DNA of 64,000 bases from Ophiocordyceps camponoti-saundersi (nom. inval.) (GCA_003339415.1 PDHQ01000074.1:1-64000), one strand, 5' to 3'. Numbered from the stretch's first letter, positions 22,401 to 35,033 are shown. The notes: a model not told the origin generated them from the letters alone. Program-made: numbers and translations.

Positions 22401-24717
22401 TAGGGGCTTTTTAAGTTTTAAAATTATATTATAGCTAGGCTAGGGATAAGCTAAAATATAAGCTTCCTTCTTATTAAAGAATCTTTTAAGGTGCGTAAGG
22501 GCTAGAGGGATTATACTATATATATAAGTAATATATTTAGGTTTTTTACCTCGAGGGAATAGGATTTCCTATCTTACGTATATACGGCTAGCTAAGCTTA
22601 GCTTCGCGATTATAGTTAAGTTATTATCGTTATTTTCTAATTTTATAAATATCGTAAATATTAATAGGGTTATTTTTTCTTATTATATATAATAAAAGTC
22701 TTATTAAACTTAGTAGATAAGTTACTCTCTTAAAGTATTCTTATCTATATTATCGGTATCTTAGTTATCCTTAATAAGGGTTTAAGCTAGCTTTTTTTCC
22801 TTCGTAAGCTATACGAAGTCCTTTTTCCTCTATAAGCGTTAGAGGATCCGATATTTACGCTCGTCCTAATAAAGAAAGCGGTTCCGGCGCTTAATATCCG
22901 CTTAGATAGCCGGGTTTAGATTTCCGTTAAAAAAAAGCTTCTTAGGTAATAAAATCGAGGGCGAATACTTAGCGAGGGCGGGTAAGTTATCTAGCTAAAC
23001 TAGTTTCCGGGCCGCGTAGTTAAGTAATAACCTTTTCTTAGCTATTTAGAATAGGCCGATAAAAAGATCCTAAGCGTAGTTAGTTACTTAGCAGATTTCC
23101 CGCGGAAAATACCGTCTATCGATTACTAAAATAACGATTAAGTGCTTATAAACTAAGCTAGCCTAATAGCCTTAGAAATTAATAAGGGGGATAGGATAGA
23201 CGGGGATAAGCTTAGCGCTTAAGCGCTTTACTACTTACTTCGTAAAATAATAATTAACTAAAAGACGGGCGTTTACTCTAATATTATATAAAGTAAAGAT
23301 ATAAAAAGCTATATTATTAATTTAAACTTAACTATTAATAGTAAATAACTCTCTTACCTTTTATCCTACGTGCGATATTTTTAGGATTATTAAGAAGCTT
23401 TATAATAGTTTTACTTTTTTCCTAAATTAGAGTTATCTATTTAAATAAGATCGGGCGGAGGGGTTTAAACTTTACGAACTCTCCCTATCTTCTATTAGTT
23501 AGGGTAGTCCTTAGCTATATAGCCTTTTATTTTATAAATAAAATAAGTATTATTTTCCTAGTAAACTTTCTTCTCGCTTTTACTAAGAGCTTAGCCCTTC
23601 TAGTAAGAAGTTATAGTTATAGTTATAATTTTCTTCTATATTTTTAGAATAACTTTCTTACTTGCCTAGCTTTTACGGGAAAACTCCTAGCGGGTTAACT
23701 TCTTCTTCTAGTAGAATATAGCGTTTTTTATATACTCGCAGAATTCCTTATATATCGTACGTAAGTCCTTAGCTTTCGTAAGAAAACTTAAGTTAAGGTT
23801 AGCGGGTAAATAATCCTAAAGCGTATACTTAATCTAAACTAGGGAAACTTAAGTCTTAGCTACGAGGTAGTTAAACTCTACGAGGAACTCCTAAATTTCC
23901 TATTTACTAGTTAATAAAAAGTTTAATCTATAAAGTTAGTTTATAGCCTTAGTAAACTTATTAAGATTTCCGTAAGCTAATTCTAAGCACTAAACTATCT
24001 TAGCTAATTTAGAAAAAGGGCGTTCCTTTAAGTTATATTAAGTTTCTAAAAGTTTATAAGCCTTCCCTTCTAATACGCGGAATAATATACTTATCCGGTC
24101 CTACTTATTTTAAAAAGTTATCTTATCGGACCTTATCTTATCTTTTAGGTTTATAAGGAAGGTATTAAAATCCTCCTTCTTATCCGAAAACTTACCTACC
24201 TCCTTATAGCGAACTTTCGCAGAATTAAAATAGAAGGGGTTCGGCTATCTTACTAAGGCTACTAGCGTAAAGGTATCTTAAGCGGCCTTTCTAGTTAGGA
24301 TAAATATCTCTTTACTTATACTAAATATAGTTAATATTTCTCGATAAGTCCTTTCCGCGCTTAAGTCCTAGTTTTTCTAAGTTAACTAACCTTAGAGTTT
24401 TATAACTTACGCCTATAATTACGCTATCTCCGTACGCTATTCTTACGGTATAGTTATACTAGTAATATTTTAGGAAAAGGTAGTTATAATTATAGTTTAG
24501 TCTTCGCTAATATCTTATTTTACTATAGGGTTAGGCGTCTCTAAGGCGAGTCTCCTTAATCGCCTAAGAGTCTATTTAAGGGCTCCGGATATATATCTTA
24601 AAGCTAGTTATAGTCTAAGTCTTAGTTATATATAAGTTTTTTTCTATCCTATATAAAGATATAAAAATAAGGTGCGGGTTTCTTAATTACTTACTAGTAA
24701 AGTTAAGCTTAGAATAG
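19427..24717 (-). pseudogene. Gag-pol relic of the nested Gypsy element
   Basis: The minus strand at 21915-21938 reads YANNILIY, followed by LNSEKKEY. This is the reverse-transcriptase YxDD box with both catalytic Asp codons turned to Asn by G-to-A changes. Gag should lie at the right end, next to the 5' LTR, and integrase at the left. Numerous TAA and TAG codons interrupt all frames, so no product can be made. Confidence 0.75.
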
Positions 24718-25092
24718 TATTATAGCTATAATATACGTTAACTAAATAATAGTATTAGCACTATAAATAAAGATTCTAAGCTAAGGAGAAAGGAAAAAAA
24801 AGAGGAAAAACTCTCGTAAGCGAGATTCTAGTAAAATATATAAAGGCATATATTAGTAGAGATAGGAGAGGGTATAAGGAAATCTTAGTAAAAGGTTAAC
24901 TCTATTTCTAGGTAATTTCCCTCTAAGGTTTTCTTAGGGATTTTACGATAAGGTTTCCGAGGTTATATAACTATAGTTAGAAATCCTCGGAAATTATATA
25001 GTTAGAAATCTTTAGAAATTATATAGTTAGAAATCCTCGGAAATCACCGTAAAATGTTTAGAGGAAATCCCTATAATTACTAGCGCGTGATA
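24718..25092 (-). repeat. Right LTR (5' LTR) of the nested Gypsy element
   Basis: 375 bp, the partner of 19052-19426. Differences between the two are nearly all RIP-type transitions. The internal 26-bp tandem array is also present here. Confidence 0.93.
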
Positions 25093-25097
25093 CTAGG

Positions 25098-25479
25098 GAT
25101 AATAAATATATATTCGGTAGTAATTATTTAAAAGATACTAAGTTTAGCTTTACTAAGTTATTATAATATTATTCAAACTTATATACCGTAATATTAGAAG
25201 ATAGCGTATCCCTATAAGTTAAAAATATTAATACCTTATAGTTTTAAGATATTTATACCTATAAGTATATTAGTATAGAGGTTATCTATTAGTATTACTT
25301 TAGCGATAAAGTAGGTAATAGCGTCGGTGCCTAATATATCTTATTTAATAAAGTTTATAGGTAGCGTAATATATTCCCTTATATTATATATATCGAAACC
25401 GATATTATATATAACGTATACCTAACTCTAAAAGTAAATTATTAGCTCGAGATAAAATATCGTAATTTATAAATAGTTT
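25098..25479 (-). other. Outer-element segment between the two nested insertions
   Basis: This 382-bp remnant of the outer Gypsy element lies between the nested Gypsy target duplication and the hAT target duplication. On the minus strand it joins 32327 onward, probably in the protease-to-RT interval. Confidence 0.6.
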
Positions 25480-25487
25480 ATTATCGT

Positions 25488-25680
25488 TAGGGTTTAAAAT
25501 TAGTCAGTCTTTAGTTAGTTAAGACTAACTAAAAAAAGTCCGGACTAAAAGTACGTACCTTTTAGTTAGTCTTTAGTTAGTCAGCTTAAGGACTTTAGTC
25601 AGTCCTTAAATATAAGGACTAACTGACTAAAAACTAAAGACTAAAAGGACTAAATTTTTAGTCAGCTTACGTAAGCTATT
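25488..25680. repeat. Left TIR and subterminal repeat array of the hAT element
   Basis: The TIR is followed by about 170 bp built from direct and inverted copies of ACTAACTAAAGACTAAAAG-like words. These can fold into hairpins. Confidence 0.85.
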
Positions 25681-26048
25681 TTAATCTAACAAAAATACTA
25701 ATAAATAGCGCGATATAAGTACTATATAGAAATTAAGTTTTTTTTTTAATTATATTATTATTAAGCGAGAAATAAATTCTTTAATCTAATATATTAAAAA
25801 TAAAAATAAAATCTAATAATAATAATAGTAATAACTTAATAAATAATAATATAATAAAGAGTAAAAATATAATAGAGCTTTAAAAAAGCTATATATAAGT
25901 TAAATATATTTAATTATTAGAAATTTTTAGCTATATAAAATTATTAATATATAAAGAGTTAATATTAATAAAAAAAATATATTATTAGCTAGAAAAACTT
26001 ATATAATAATAAGTAAAAAAACTAGCTATAATAGAAGACTTATAAGCT

Positions 26049-28841
26049 TTAATCTTCTTCTTCTAAAGCTTTATTTTCCTCTTCTTTAATTTCCTAGAAA
26101 TTATTAAGTGTTAAATTCTAGTTTTTAAGTAGAATTAACTACTCTATAGTTTCCGGTTTAAGGTTATTCCTCGATAACGTAATTATATTACCGGATATAG
26201 AAAATATAGCCTTAATTAAGGCCGATATAGCCGGAATAGCTAAAAATTTTCTGGCTAAAATTATTAAAGTGGGGAAGCGAAAAGCGTTATTTTTCTAATA
26301 TAAAAGCGGGTTACTCTATGAAATAATTAGTAAATAAATAATAAATAGAGAGAAAAAATTATAAAAAAATATTATAACTATACCTTAGAAGGTAAATAAG
26401 CTTCTAAAAAGTATTATGTTAATTCTTCGTTAGTTTCTGCTTTTTTAGACTTTAAACTAAAGTTAAAGTCTTCTAAAGCAGATAATCCGGGACTTCCTAA
26501 GTCCATTTCTTTATTTTCTATAGTTTTATAGCTAAGAATAATTAGTAAAAATTATAAAAAGAAAATAATCTTACTTATAGATTAAATTCCTTTTGAAAAA
26601 GATATAAGATATCTTTTTTTATAGTTAAATAGTGATAAAGAAAGCCGTCTTCTTTAAAATAAATATCTTTATACCGTGGGTCTAAGATAATAGCGAATAA
26701 ATAAGGCCGGAAAGCGTATAAGTCGTTTTTTTTAAGTTATTTTAGAAAGTACTTTTTAAGTTTTTTTAAGCCCTCTATTATATAGGCTTTAAAAGTACTA
26801 GAATAAGAAGACTAAAAAGTAATTAGTAAGTATTTTAAAAAATAAAAGAAAGAAAAATACCTAGCTTTTTTCGAAGCTAGAAAAATCTTTATATAATTTC
26901 GTAAGCCGATTAAAGATCTGATAAATAAATAGTAATCCTTCGGAGCTTATTATATAAAAGTGTCCTTATAAATAAATAGAAGGGGTTAAAAAAACGTTAA
27001 AAATAGCTTTAAAATCTTTTAAAGCTTCCCATTCCTTATTAGAAGGGAATATTTTTTTATACTCTTTGTAATCTGTTAATTTAGAAACCTATTCTAAGGC
27101 AGAACGGAATTCTAACGCTCTTTCAAGTATAAAAAACGTAGAATTCCACCTTATAGCGTTATCTATTTAATTAACTAGTAGTAAAATAAATAACTAATAA
27201 ATAAAAAAACTTACCGATAATAACCCTTGTTTTTTTAGATTGTTTTATATTTCCCCTAGATTTTTGCTGCTATAAACCGTCCTAAAAAAGCTATTTAGGC
27301 TCTATATTATACTTAATAATAAGTAAAATACGTCGAAGTCGGTTAAAAAGCGCTATAAAAATAAATAATTAGTAAAAAATTATAAAATAAATAAATAACT
27401 TACTATTATGCTCTTATGAAGTACTGTTTTTATCTGAAAGTTACTTTTCCAAGTTCGAATTATTTAAAAAGGCCTTAAAAATATCCTGGGCTATTAAATT
27501 AATAATATGTGCTAGGCAGCGAATTTAGCTAGTAAATTCTTTATAAAAAAGGTCGTTATAAGCCGAGGAATAAGCCTTTAAAAAGGTCTTATTATTAGTA
27601 GCATTATCGTAAGTAATACTAAAATATTTTTATTAGTAAATAAATAAGTAAAAGAATTATTAATATACCTATTAATAAACTTTAAAATAATAGTAGGGTA
27701 GGCTTAAAGGCAGGAAAGAATTTTAGTATAAATATAATTTCTAGTATGCCGTTCTAAAAGCTTTTTAAAAGCTAAAAATTATTAGTTTTTATATATAAAT
27801 AAATAAATAAAGAACTTACCTATAAGCTTATAATATAGCTTAAAGTCTGGGGAAATATAAGCTATAATTAAGCCTAAATAGGCATCTTAAGTAGCTAAAG
27901 TCTAGATATCGAAAATAAGGCTATAAAAGCCACTTTTAGAAGAGTGACTTATAAAGTTATTATTTAACTTTAAAAGGGCTTCGTTAAAATAGTCTTTTAA
28001 ATAATCCTTTAACTTAGCGTAATAGATAGGCCGGTGGTCCCTAGAAAAAGTTAATTAAAAATTTAAATAAAGGAAAAATAACTTACTAATTATAATAAGC
28101 AAGAAGCTTATTAAAAGGCTCCGAGCAAATTATAGAAAAAGAAATATTTATAGTTAAAAGAAAATTAATAACTAAATTCTAAGCTGAATTAGTATTAAAA
28201 GCTAAGTTTAACTTAGCCCGTTTTTCGAAAACATTTTGCGGATTTTTTTTAATAGGTTATTCTAATATAAAATTAGTTAATTAATAATAAAAAGGCTAAA
28301 AACTTACTTCTTTTTAAGTTTTTTTCAGAATTTTTATTATAAGCAATTATTTTATACTTATTCTTATAATGCCGAGATAAATTCGAAGCTTAAAACTTAT
28401 AAACTAGAAAAATAAACTCTAAGGAATAGCTATTTATATAAAAAAATTAATTATTAACGCTTTTTAATAATAAAAAAATAAGGAAAAAATAAGAAAAAAA
28501 AATACTAATATAGTGTAAATAGCTTTTAATTTTCGTTCTTTATTTTCCTCGATCGGAAGAAGCTATCGGGTAAATAAGCCGTGCCGTAAAATATAGATTT
28601 TCGAATTCTTATCCGGGCCTAATTTAAATTCCTTTATATTATATCGAGAAATAGCCGTTTTTTCCTTTTCTTTTCCTTTTTTCGAAGGGCCCGAAAGTTC
28701 CTAAGAAGGTCCCTGATCCGAAAACTCTATACCGTCTAATTTAATAGCTATATCGCTATCGTAGCCGTTAAAATTAGCCGAGGTTACTTAAGAAGGCTCT
28801 CCCTAGGAGGTAATCGAAGGCGTATAGTTAAAGTTGGACAT
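26049..28841 (-). pseudogene. hAT transposase relic
   Basis: The minus strand begins with an intact ATG at 28839-28841 and reads MSNFNYTPSITS before the first RIP stop. Core signatures survive: SITYDNATNNKTF at about 27569-27618 and IRCLAHIINLIAQDIFKAF at about 27464-27522, the transposase core around the catalytic region. At the C-terminus come ISGNIITLSRNNLKPETIE, the hAT dimerisation region, and an acidic end ALEEED before the stop at 26049-26051. GT-AG introns seem to lie between conserved blocks, since donor-like GTAAGTTT occurs several times on the minus strand. Stops are mostly TAG and TAA from Trp and Gln codons. A full-length family member would be about 750-850 aa. Confidence 0.85.
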
Positions 28842-29480
28842 TTTGAGAGAAATGTGGGGGACTAGGCTAAAAGCGGTTAGGTCTATCGTATTCTTCGAGA
28901 AAAAAGCTTCTTAAAGATACCCTTTTTATCTTTATAGCTTGTTTATAGAATATTATAGAGCAGATTAAAGTTGTAATATATATAGGTTATTATATATAAC
29001 TATAAAGTTAAAGAAAAAAACTCAAAACTTTGAAAATTTTTCTAAATATAAGGAAAATAGGTAAGGGTACTTAGTAATCGGCTCGGAAAAGCGCTTTACG
29101 CTGCGTATCCGGTCGTGGACCTACTTTTTATAGATATACCTTCTTTATATTTTTAGAATATTTTTTAGTAGCAAAGTTTAAAGGTCTACTTAAAACCTCG
29201 TATTGCTTATAAAGAGGGGTAGGTATAAAAAGCTCTTTTCCGTTAAGTTATATAAAAACGAGGAAAAAGTAATAAAAAAGTAGGGAAAAAAGATATAAGA
29301 CTCCTTATAGCTTTAGCTATATTAGGTTTTTTTTTTATAATTTTAGCTATTTATTATCTATTTTAAATAAATTCTAAAAGGAAATAGAAATATATTTCTA
29401 CTACTTACTAAAGTAGGTACGTTACGCGCCGCGTAGCTGCCGCGGGGTAAAGTACTCTTTATAACTTCGGGAATTTAAAA
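28790..29480. repeat. Internal direct repeat R1 of the hAT element (transposase promoter and first codons)
   Basis: About 690 bp are collinear with 30307-30985. R1 covers the presumed promoter and the first dozen codons of the transposase (minus strand). Shared blocks include TAGGTAAGGGTACTTAGTAA and CCTCGTATTGCTTATAAAGA. Confidence 0.8.
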
Positions 29481-29953
29481 AAATTATATAAGGTAAGTAA
29501 TAAAAAAAAGTAAAAGTAATTTATATTATTTTAGTTAAAAAGCTTCCTAAATAGATTTTTATTATATTATATTTCTTACTTATAGCGTATTTAAAAAATA
29601 AAGTAAGAATATTAATAATATATATATTATATTTTCTATAAAAATGTATTTTTTAAAACGCTAGCTTAAATAGGGAAAAATTTAAAAAAAAAATTTAAAA
29701 TAAGCTATATTATAATAAAAATTAGTATTATTTTTTTTAAAAAATAATACTAACTTTTTAGTAAATTATAAGTAAATAATTATTCTTTATATAATAAAAA
29801 GTATTTTTAAAACTAATAATTACTTTTTAATAAATTCTATAAAAAATATATATAAAGAGCTTATAAAATATAGAATATAAAAACTATTTTTAAAGTTTTT
29901 TTTTTTTAAAAATACTAATAAAAAAATAAGAAAGTAACTATTATACTTTTAAG

Positions 29954-30357
29954 TTATTTATAAATAATTTTATTAAACTATTCCATATACTAATTCTAAT
30001 CCGGCTTTTCGTTATCTTAAGGTTCTTCGTTATAATAAGGCTCCCCGACTTTTTTCGCTAATTTTCTAGCTTTTTTATAAGCTTTTTTTTATACCTTTAT
30101 AGTTTTTTTTTGCCTTTTTTCTTTCTTTTTACTTATTTTCCTAAGAAAAGGAAAAGATCGAATAGTATATTATACTTTAATACGCGTAATTATTCTCTAT
30201 AAATAATAAATAGCTAAAAATAATTAGTATTTTTTAATTAAAATTTAGAAAGCTTTTTAGGTAGCTTACGTTAAGAAATAGGAGTAGGAGGAGGTATTTT
30301 AGGTAAAATAGACTCTCCCTAGGTAATAATCGAAGTTATAGAGTTTAAGTTAGATAT
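29954..30357 (-). pseudogene. Second hAT-encoded gene relic under a duplicated promoter
   Basis: The R2 copy of the internal repeat carries the equivalent of the transposase start (ATG mutated to ATA at 30355-30357). It continues on the minus strand as SNLNSITSIIT, similar to the transposase N-terminus. The downstream part is Lys-rich and ends with a clean stretch, VGEPYYNEEP then DNEKPD, before TAA at 29954-29956. An intron probably separates the two parts. I recognise no domain. A basic, short accessory protein is the simplest reading. Confidence 0.45.
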
Positions 30358-30985
30358 CTTAAGAGATTAAGGGCACTAGGCTAAAAGCGGTTAGCGCTAT
30401 CTAATTCTTTAGGGAAAAAGCTTCCTAAAGATACCTTTTTTATCTTTATTATATAAAAATTAAGAGTAGTAGAGCAAATCAAAGTTTAAGTTATCTTATA
30501 GAACTCTTAAGTTATTAAAGAAAAAGGGAGACTTTGAAAATTTTTCTTAGTATAAGGAAAATAGGTAAGGGTACTTAGTAATCGGTTCAGAAAAGCGCCT
30601 TACGCTACGTATCTGGTCCCGGACTTACTTTTTATAGATATACTTTCCTTATATTTTTAGAATATTTTTTAGTAGTAAAGTTTAAAAGTCTACTTAAAAC
30701 CTCGTATTGCTTATAAAGAGGGGTAGGTATAAAGAGCTCTTTTATATTAACTTAAAGAAAAAACTAGAAGAAAGTAGTAAAAAAATAGGGAAAAAAATAT
30801 AAGATTCTTTATAGCCTTAGCTATATTAGGTTTTTTTTTTATAATTTTAGCTATTTTATATCTATTTTAAATAAATTCTTAAAGAAAATAAAAATATATT
30901 TCTACTACTTACTAAAATAGGTACGTTACGCGCGGCGTAGCTACCGCGGGGTAAAGTACTTTTTATAACTTAGGGAATTTAAAAA
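30307..30985. repeat. Internal direct repeat R2 of the hAT element
   Basis: This is the second copy of R1, about 1.5 kb away in the same orientation. It holds promoter-like sequence and the first codons of the second gene relic. Confidence 0.8.
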
Positions 30986-32119
30986 AAGGTATAGGGTAAG
31001 ATAAAATATAATTAAAAAATAGAAAAAACTTTATTATAGCTTAAAGAACTTACTTATATTTTTAGTAAGGTTTATTTCTAAGTTAATATAGTATTATTTA
31101 AATTTAAAGAGTAATTATATAAAGTAGCTACTTATTCCCTTAGTTTATTATATTTTATAAAGAAGAAATAAATAGATATAAAAATAAAATAAAAAAGGCA
31201 AAAAAGTTTACCTTTTTTAAGCTATAAGCTATATTTTTTTAATAATTATAAAGCTATTATTAGTATTTCTTTTAAATCTTTTATTTAAATAAAAAAAGTC
31301 TTTTAAAGTTAATAATATAAATAAATATAAATTAATAGTTATAATTTTAAGTAAAAAATCTTATAAGAAAGCTTAGAAAATATATTACTTAAAAAGATTT
31401 AATTTATATTTTTAACCTTATTATTAAAGGAGTTATCTTTATAAAAAATAAAAATTTTATCCGTATCTTAGTTTACTATGCTGAAAAATAACTTAGTAAG
31501 GAAAAAAGGGTAAAAAATAGAAAATAATTTATAACTAAGGCTATCATAACCTTACTTACCTAAAAAAAAGATATTACGTAAAGAAAACCCTTTTCTTTTT
31601 TATTAAATTTTTAAATTATTTTTTTCTCTTTAATTAAGCTTTTAAAATAAATGTTAGTATTTTTAGTACCTAGTATAGGGTAGCAAATAAAATAATTTTT
31701 TTCTTTTTTAATAATTTATTTAAAAATAAAAAAAAATTATAGCCTTATAAAATATAAGATTATAATTAAAATAAGCCTTAAAAGCTTTTAGAATAATATT
31801 TTTCTTTACTTATAATAAATTCTTAATATAAATATATTTTTTCTATTAACATTTTTATAATAATTATTAGAAAATAAGTAAAATTATAAAAAAAGAACTT
31901 TTTAGCTATTATAATACCTCTCTATTTCTTTAAATTATTTTTTACTATTATATACTTTATTAAAGCTTTTTTTCTTATTAATATTTTTAAAAATTATTTT
32001 TAAAAAAACATTTATCTTTAACTTTTTACTATAAAGTAAATAAAATAGCTAAAATAATAAAAAAAATACTATTTAGAAGCGCTTTTAATAAAGTTTTTTT
32101 TAAAATTATTAAAAAAATA

Positions 32120-32318
32120 ATTAATACTAGTAACTAATTTTTTAGTCTTTAGTTAGTTACTAACTGACTAAAGACTAAAAGTAACTAACTAAAATTAGTC
32201 ACTATAAGGACTTTAGTTAGTTAGGACTTTTTTTAGTCCTTAAAAATAAGGACTTTAGTCAGTTAGTCCAGACTAACTAAAAAAAGACTAAAAAGTCACT
32301 GACTAATTTTAAACCCTG
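32120..32318. repeat. Right TIR and subterminal repeat array of the hAT element
   Basis: This is the mirror-image end with the same subterminal words. The terminal CA is intact here, while the left end has mutated to TA. Confidence 0.85.
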
Positions 32319-32326
32319 ATTATCGT

Positions 32327-34912
32327 GATATTATAGCTTATATCCGCATAAATATTCTAATATTACGTATAGCTAAGATATATTTAGATAGATTTAAAGC
32401 TTAAGGTAAGTCTATTACCTTAGTCTTATAAGAGGTATAATATTAGATTTATAAATACGGAGTCTATTTATTATTAAAGTAAATAAATAAGGCGGGTCCT
32501 AACCTTAATTTAATATAGTTATAAAAAATACTTATAGCTAGTCGGTCTAAGCGTGCGATATATATAGGTAACGGAATAGCTTATTATAGCTCGATATAAC
32601 GAAGTAGCATATACGGTATATATAAATAGTTTAAGACTTAGTAGCGATATAATAGGCGTTACCTATATTATCGGGTTTAGGCAAGGTATCTGTCTAATCT
32701 TATAGTTCTCTAGTCTATAGATTATAAGGGAAGTCGGTCGCTATATAATAAGCCTACTTATAATAATCTTCTATATCCTCGGGATAATTAAAATCTTATT
32801 ACGCTATATAGTTATCTTACTATTCTAACTAGTTATATTAGTCGGTTATTTTTTATTACTAGTCGGTTATATTAGGAGTCTCTTTAGATCCTCTATGCTA
32901 GGCTATATAAGGTTATTAACTAGCTACTAATAATATAGTGCCTACACGGGGTGCTTATCTTAGCAGCGGTAGCGAAGGTGCCTATCTAAATAAGTTAGCA
33001 CTAATCTAATATAATACTTAGTTTAGTAGAAGCTATTAGTTAGGCCTATTCTAAGGACGTGGTAGGTTATTATAATATCCCTAGCTATAGCTATTACCTT
33101 ATTTATTACTATATCCGTTACTATAGCTATTACCTTAGCTATACGGTTAGCGGTAGCTACCTCCCTTATATAGGTTAGGTCTCTTATTATAGCCGTATAG
33201 CGGGTTATATTTATAGCCCGGTAAGTTATATCTATTACGTATTCCCTTATTATAAAAGCCTCTACTATCGTAGCCGCCTCTGCTACTTAGTACCTAAGGC
33301 TTAACTAATATCTAAGGCGGGGGCTATTAATCTTATTAAAACGGGCTAAGCGTAAGCCTAAATAAGGAAAGGCTATTATATAAGCCTTATCGTAAAGCTA
33401 GTAAGATATTCAGCATATAGCGGTATCTCTTTAATATTTATTAATAAATAGCTAAGTTCTTAACGCGGATAGATTAGAAAAAGTTATCGATAATAGTATA
33501 TTTATCTAGTTTATTAATTACGCCTTAGAGCGCTTTATTAAATACTTAGTATACGGCCTATAATTATCCTTATATATCGTAATTATATATATAAATATTG
33601 CGAATAATCCGCTATACGAATATATAGATATCCTCGCTATAATAGATATTAATTAGTCTAAAGCGGGCTTATTAGAGTTATATTATAGCTTCCCTATAAT
33701 AAAGTTTAAATTATTCTATTAGTAAGGTTATAATATCTTTAATAATACTATCTTTAAGGGCTTATCTAATTTTTTCGGATAAGATCTAAGTATACTATAT
33801 TAAGGCTAATCCTTATAAGTATTATATCTATACTTTATAGACTAGGGTATCGCCACGCGTCTTAGCGAGATATTATAGTTTATTATTAAAAATAAAGATA
33901 TATATATATATTATAAACTTACGATCTAAAGATATATTTATATTAGTAGCGTCACGCTTATCGGGATTAAAAAAGCTAATATTAGTAAGGCGGAGTAATA
34001 GTATATAGCTTCCGTTACCTATTATTAATATAGCGCGTATATCTTCGCATATATTACGGATAGCCTTTACTATTAATAAGGCTATATTCTAATTATTCTC
34101 TCTAAATATATAAGTAATTATTTAGGCTATAAGATTAGTAATAAGTATTATCTCTAATATAATAAGTAATTTTAATATAAGGGTAATATTAAGGGTAAGT
34201 TTAGGTCCTCTAGCTAGGCCTTTAGCTAGGCTAATACCGGTAAATATCTTAGTATACTTTCTTTTCCCTAGCTTAAGAAATAATAATAGCGTATATTAAA
34301 GTTTTATATTAATACGAAGTTATTCTATTACGCTTATTAGGTATAGAATAAATATTATAAGGCGTAGTAGTTTAGGTCCTACCTCTAATAGCTATAAGCG
34401 GAAAAAGGAAAAGCGGGATAAGGGTAAGAGGGTATAAATAAGGTTAGCTATCTCGGTAATAGCTTAGGATAATCGTTCGGTAATTATATATAGCGTAGGC
34501 GGTAAAGGTAAGATATTATCTATAAAATATTATGCTTACTTTTTCTATAATTAGACCGCCCGCTTTAATATTATAGGTAATATCGCCTAATCGACTAGCT
34601 AGGTATCTAGATTATACCCGAAATATTTTACTAAGACTTACGCGATAGCGGCTTAATCTTTATCGCTAATAATATTATAAAATATAATATTATATTATAA
34701 TAAGTAGCTAAAAAGAAGTTATAATTATCTAGCTCTTAAGTATAGCGTATCTAGAAATAGTAATATAGGGCTACCGATAAGGCTATTATTACCTTAAGTA
34801 TCTTAACGGCTCGTATATAATAAGTATAGTTATAATATATAGGAAGAGATAGGCAGTATAAGGGAATAGGGGGCTCCCCGGGGTAGACGATACGGTAGAA
34901 TTATTACTAAAC
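32327..34912 (-). pseudogene. Gag and protease relic of the outer Gypsy element
   Basis: Read on the minus strand from the right LTR, this region gives a long stop-interrupted frame with a Gly/Tyr/Asn-rich segment, RGGYDSRGFYNKGIRNRY then YNLPGYKYNPLYGYNKR, at about 33100-33280. Such a linker is expected after the capsid region of fungal Gypsy Gag. Next comes FNYPEDIEDYYKQAYYIATD near 32760, then the segment entering protease. Orientation agrees with the pol relic at 15863-19046. Confidence 0.6.
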
Positions 34913-35033
34913 TATAGGATAGCACGATAAGTATAGGATATAATAATAATATATTCTATAGGAGGCTTATATGCTAAGCTAATCTAATAATATGCGTATG
35001 GTTATATGCTTTAGCACGTGGCCTAGGGCCACA
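34913..35033 (-). repeat. Right LTR (5' LTR) of the outer Gypsy element
   Basis: 121 bp, partner of 15742-15862, ending in an intact CACA. It carries more RIP changes than the left copy at most differing sites. Confidence 0.9.

Larger units (their letters stand above)
19052..25092 (-). mobile_element. Nested Gypsy-type LTR retrotransposon, RIP-inactivated
   Basis: Two direct repeats of exactly 375 bp (19052-19426 and 24718-25092) flank the element. The target duplication CTAGG lies at 19047-19051 and 25093-25097. LTR ends read TATTACGG...GTGATA, consistent with ancestral TG...CA. The purine tract AGAGGGTAG read on the minus strand abuts the left LTR, and the reverse-transcriptase relic lies on the minus strand, so transcription ran right to left. 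Total length is 6041 bp. It is inserted in the pol/protease interval of the outer element. Confidence 0.93.
25488..32318 (-). mobile_element. hAT-superfamily DNA transposon, RIP-inactivated (complete copy)
   Basis: The ends are terminal inverted repeats: left TAGGGTTTAAAATTAGTCAG, and right, read inward, CAGGGTTTAAAATTAGTCAG. An exact 8-bp target duplication ATTATCGT lies at 25480-25487 and 32319-32326, the hallmark length of hAT elements. Both subterminal regions are dense with TTAGTCTTTAGTTAGT-like words in both orientations, probable transposase-binding arrays. Length is 6831 bp. A minus-strand transposase relic fills 26049-28841, and a second short gene relic lies upstream of it. A second copy of the left end begins at 63003. 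Confidence 0.93.
15742..35033 (-). mobile_element. Outer Gypsy-type LTR retrotransposon containing two nested elements, RIP-inactivated
   Basis: Two 121-bp direct repeats bound the block. The outside bases are the 5-bp duplication CCACC on both sides (15737-15741 and 35034-35038). The LTRs begin TATAGGAT (TG to TA by RIP) and the right copy ends GGGCCACA, so the ancestral ends are TG...CA. Minus-strand orientation follows from reverse-transcriptase and RNase H relics at the left, gag and protease relics at the right, and a purine tract (read on minus, GGGGGCAAA) abutting the left LTR. Removing the nested Gypsy (19052-25092 plus its duplication) and the hAT (25488-32318 plus its duplication) leaves about 6.4 kb, a normal element size. 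All coding capacity is destroyed by C-to-T changes at CpA on both strands. Confidence 0.88.

Noticed and set aside
33440..34600. A long plus-strand frame that reads like a Gag protein
   Set aside because: The minus strand over the same DNA gives a frame with a typical Gly/Tyr-rich Gag linker and fits the orientation of the pol relic and LTR purine tract. In CpA-free DNA both strands can look open.
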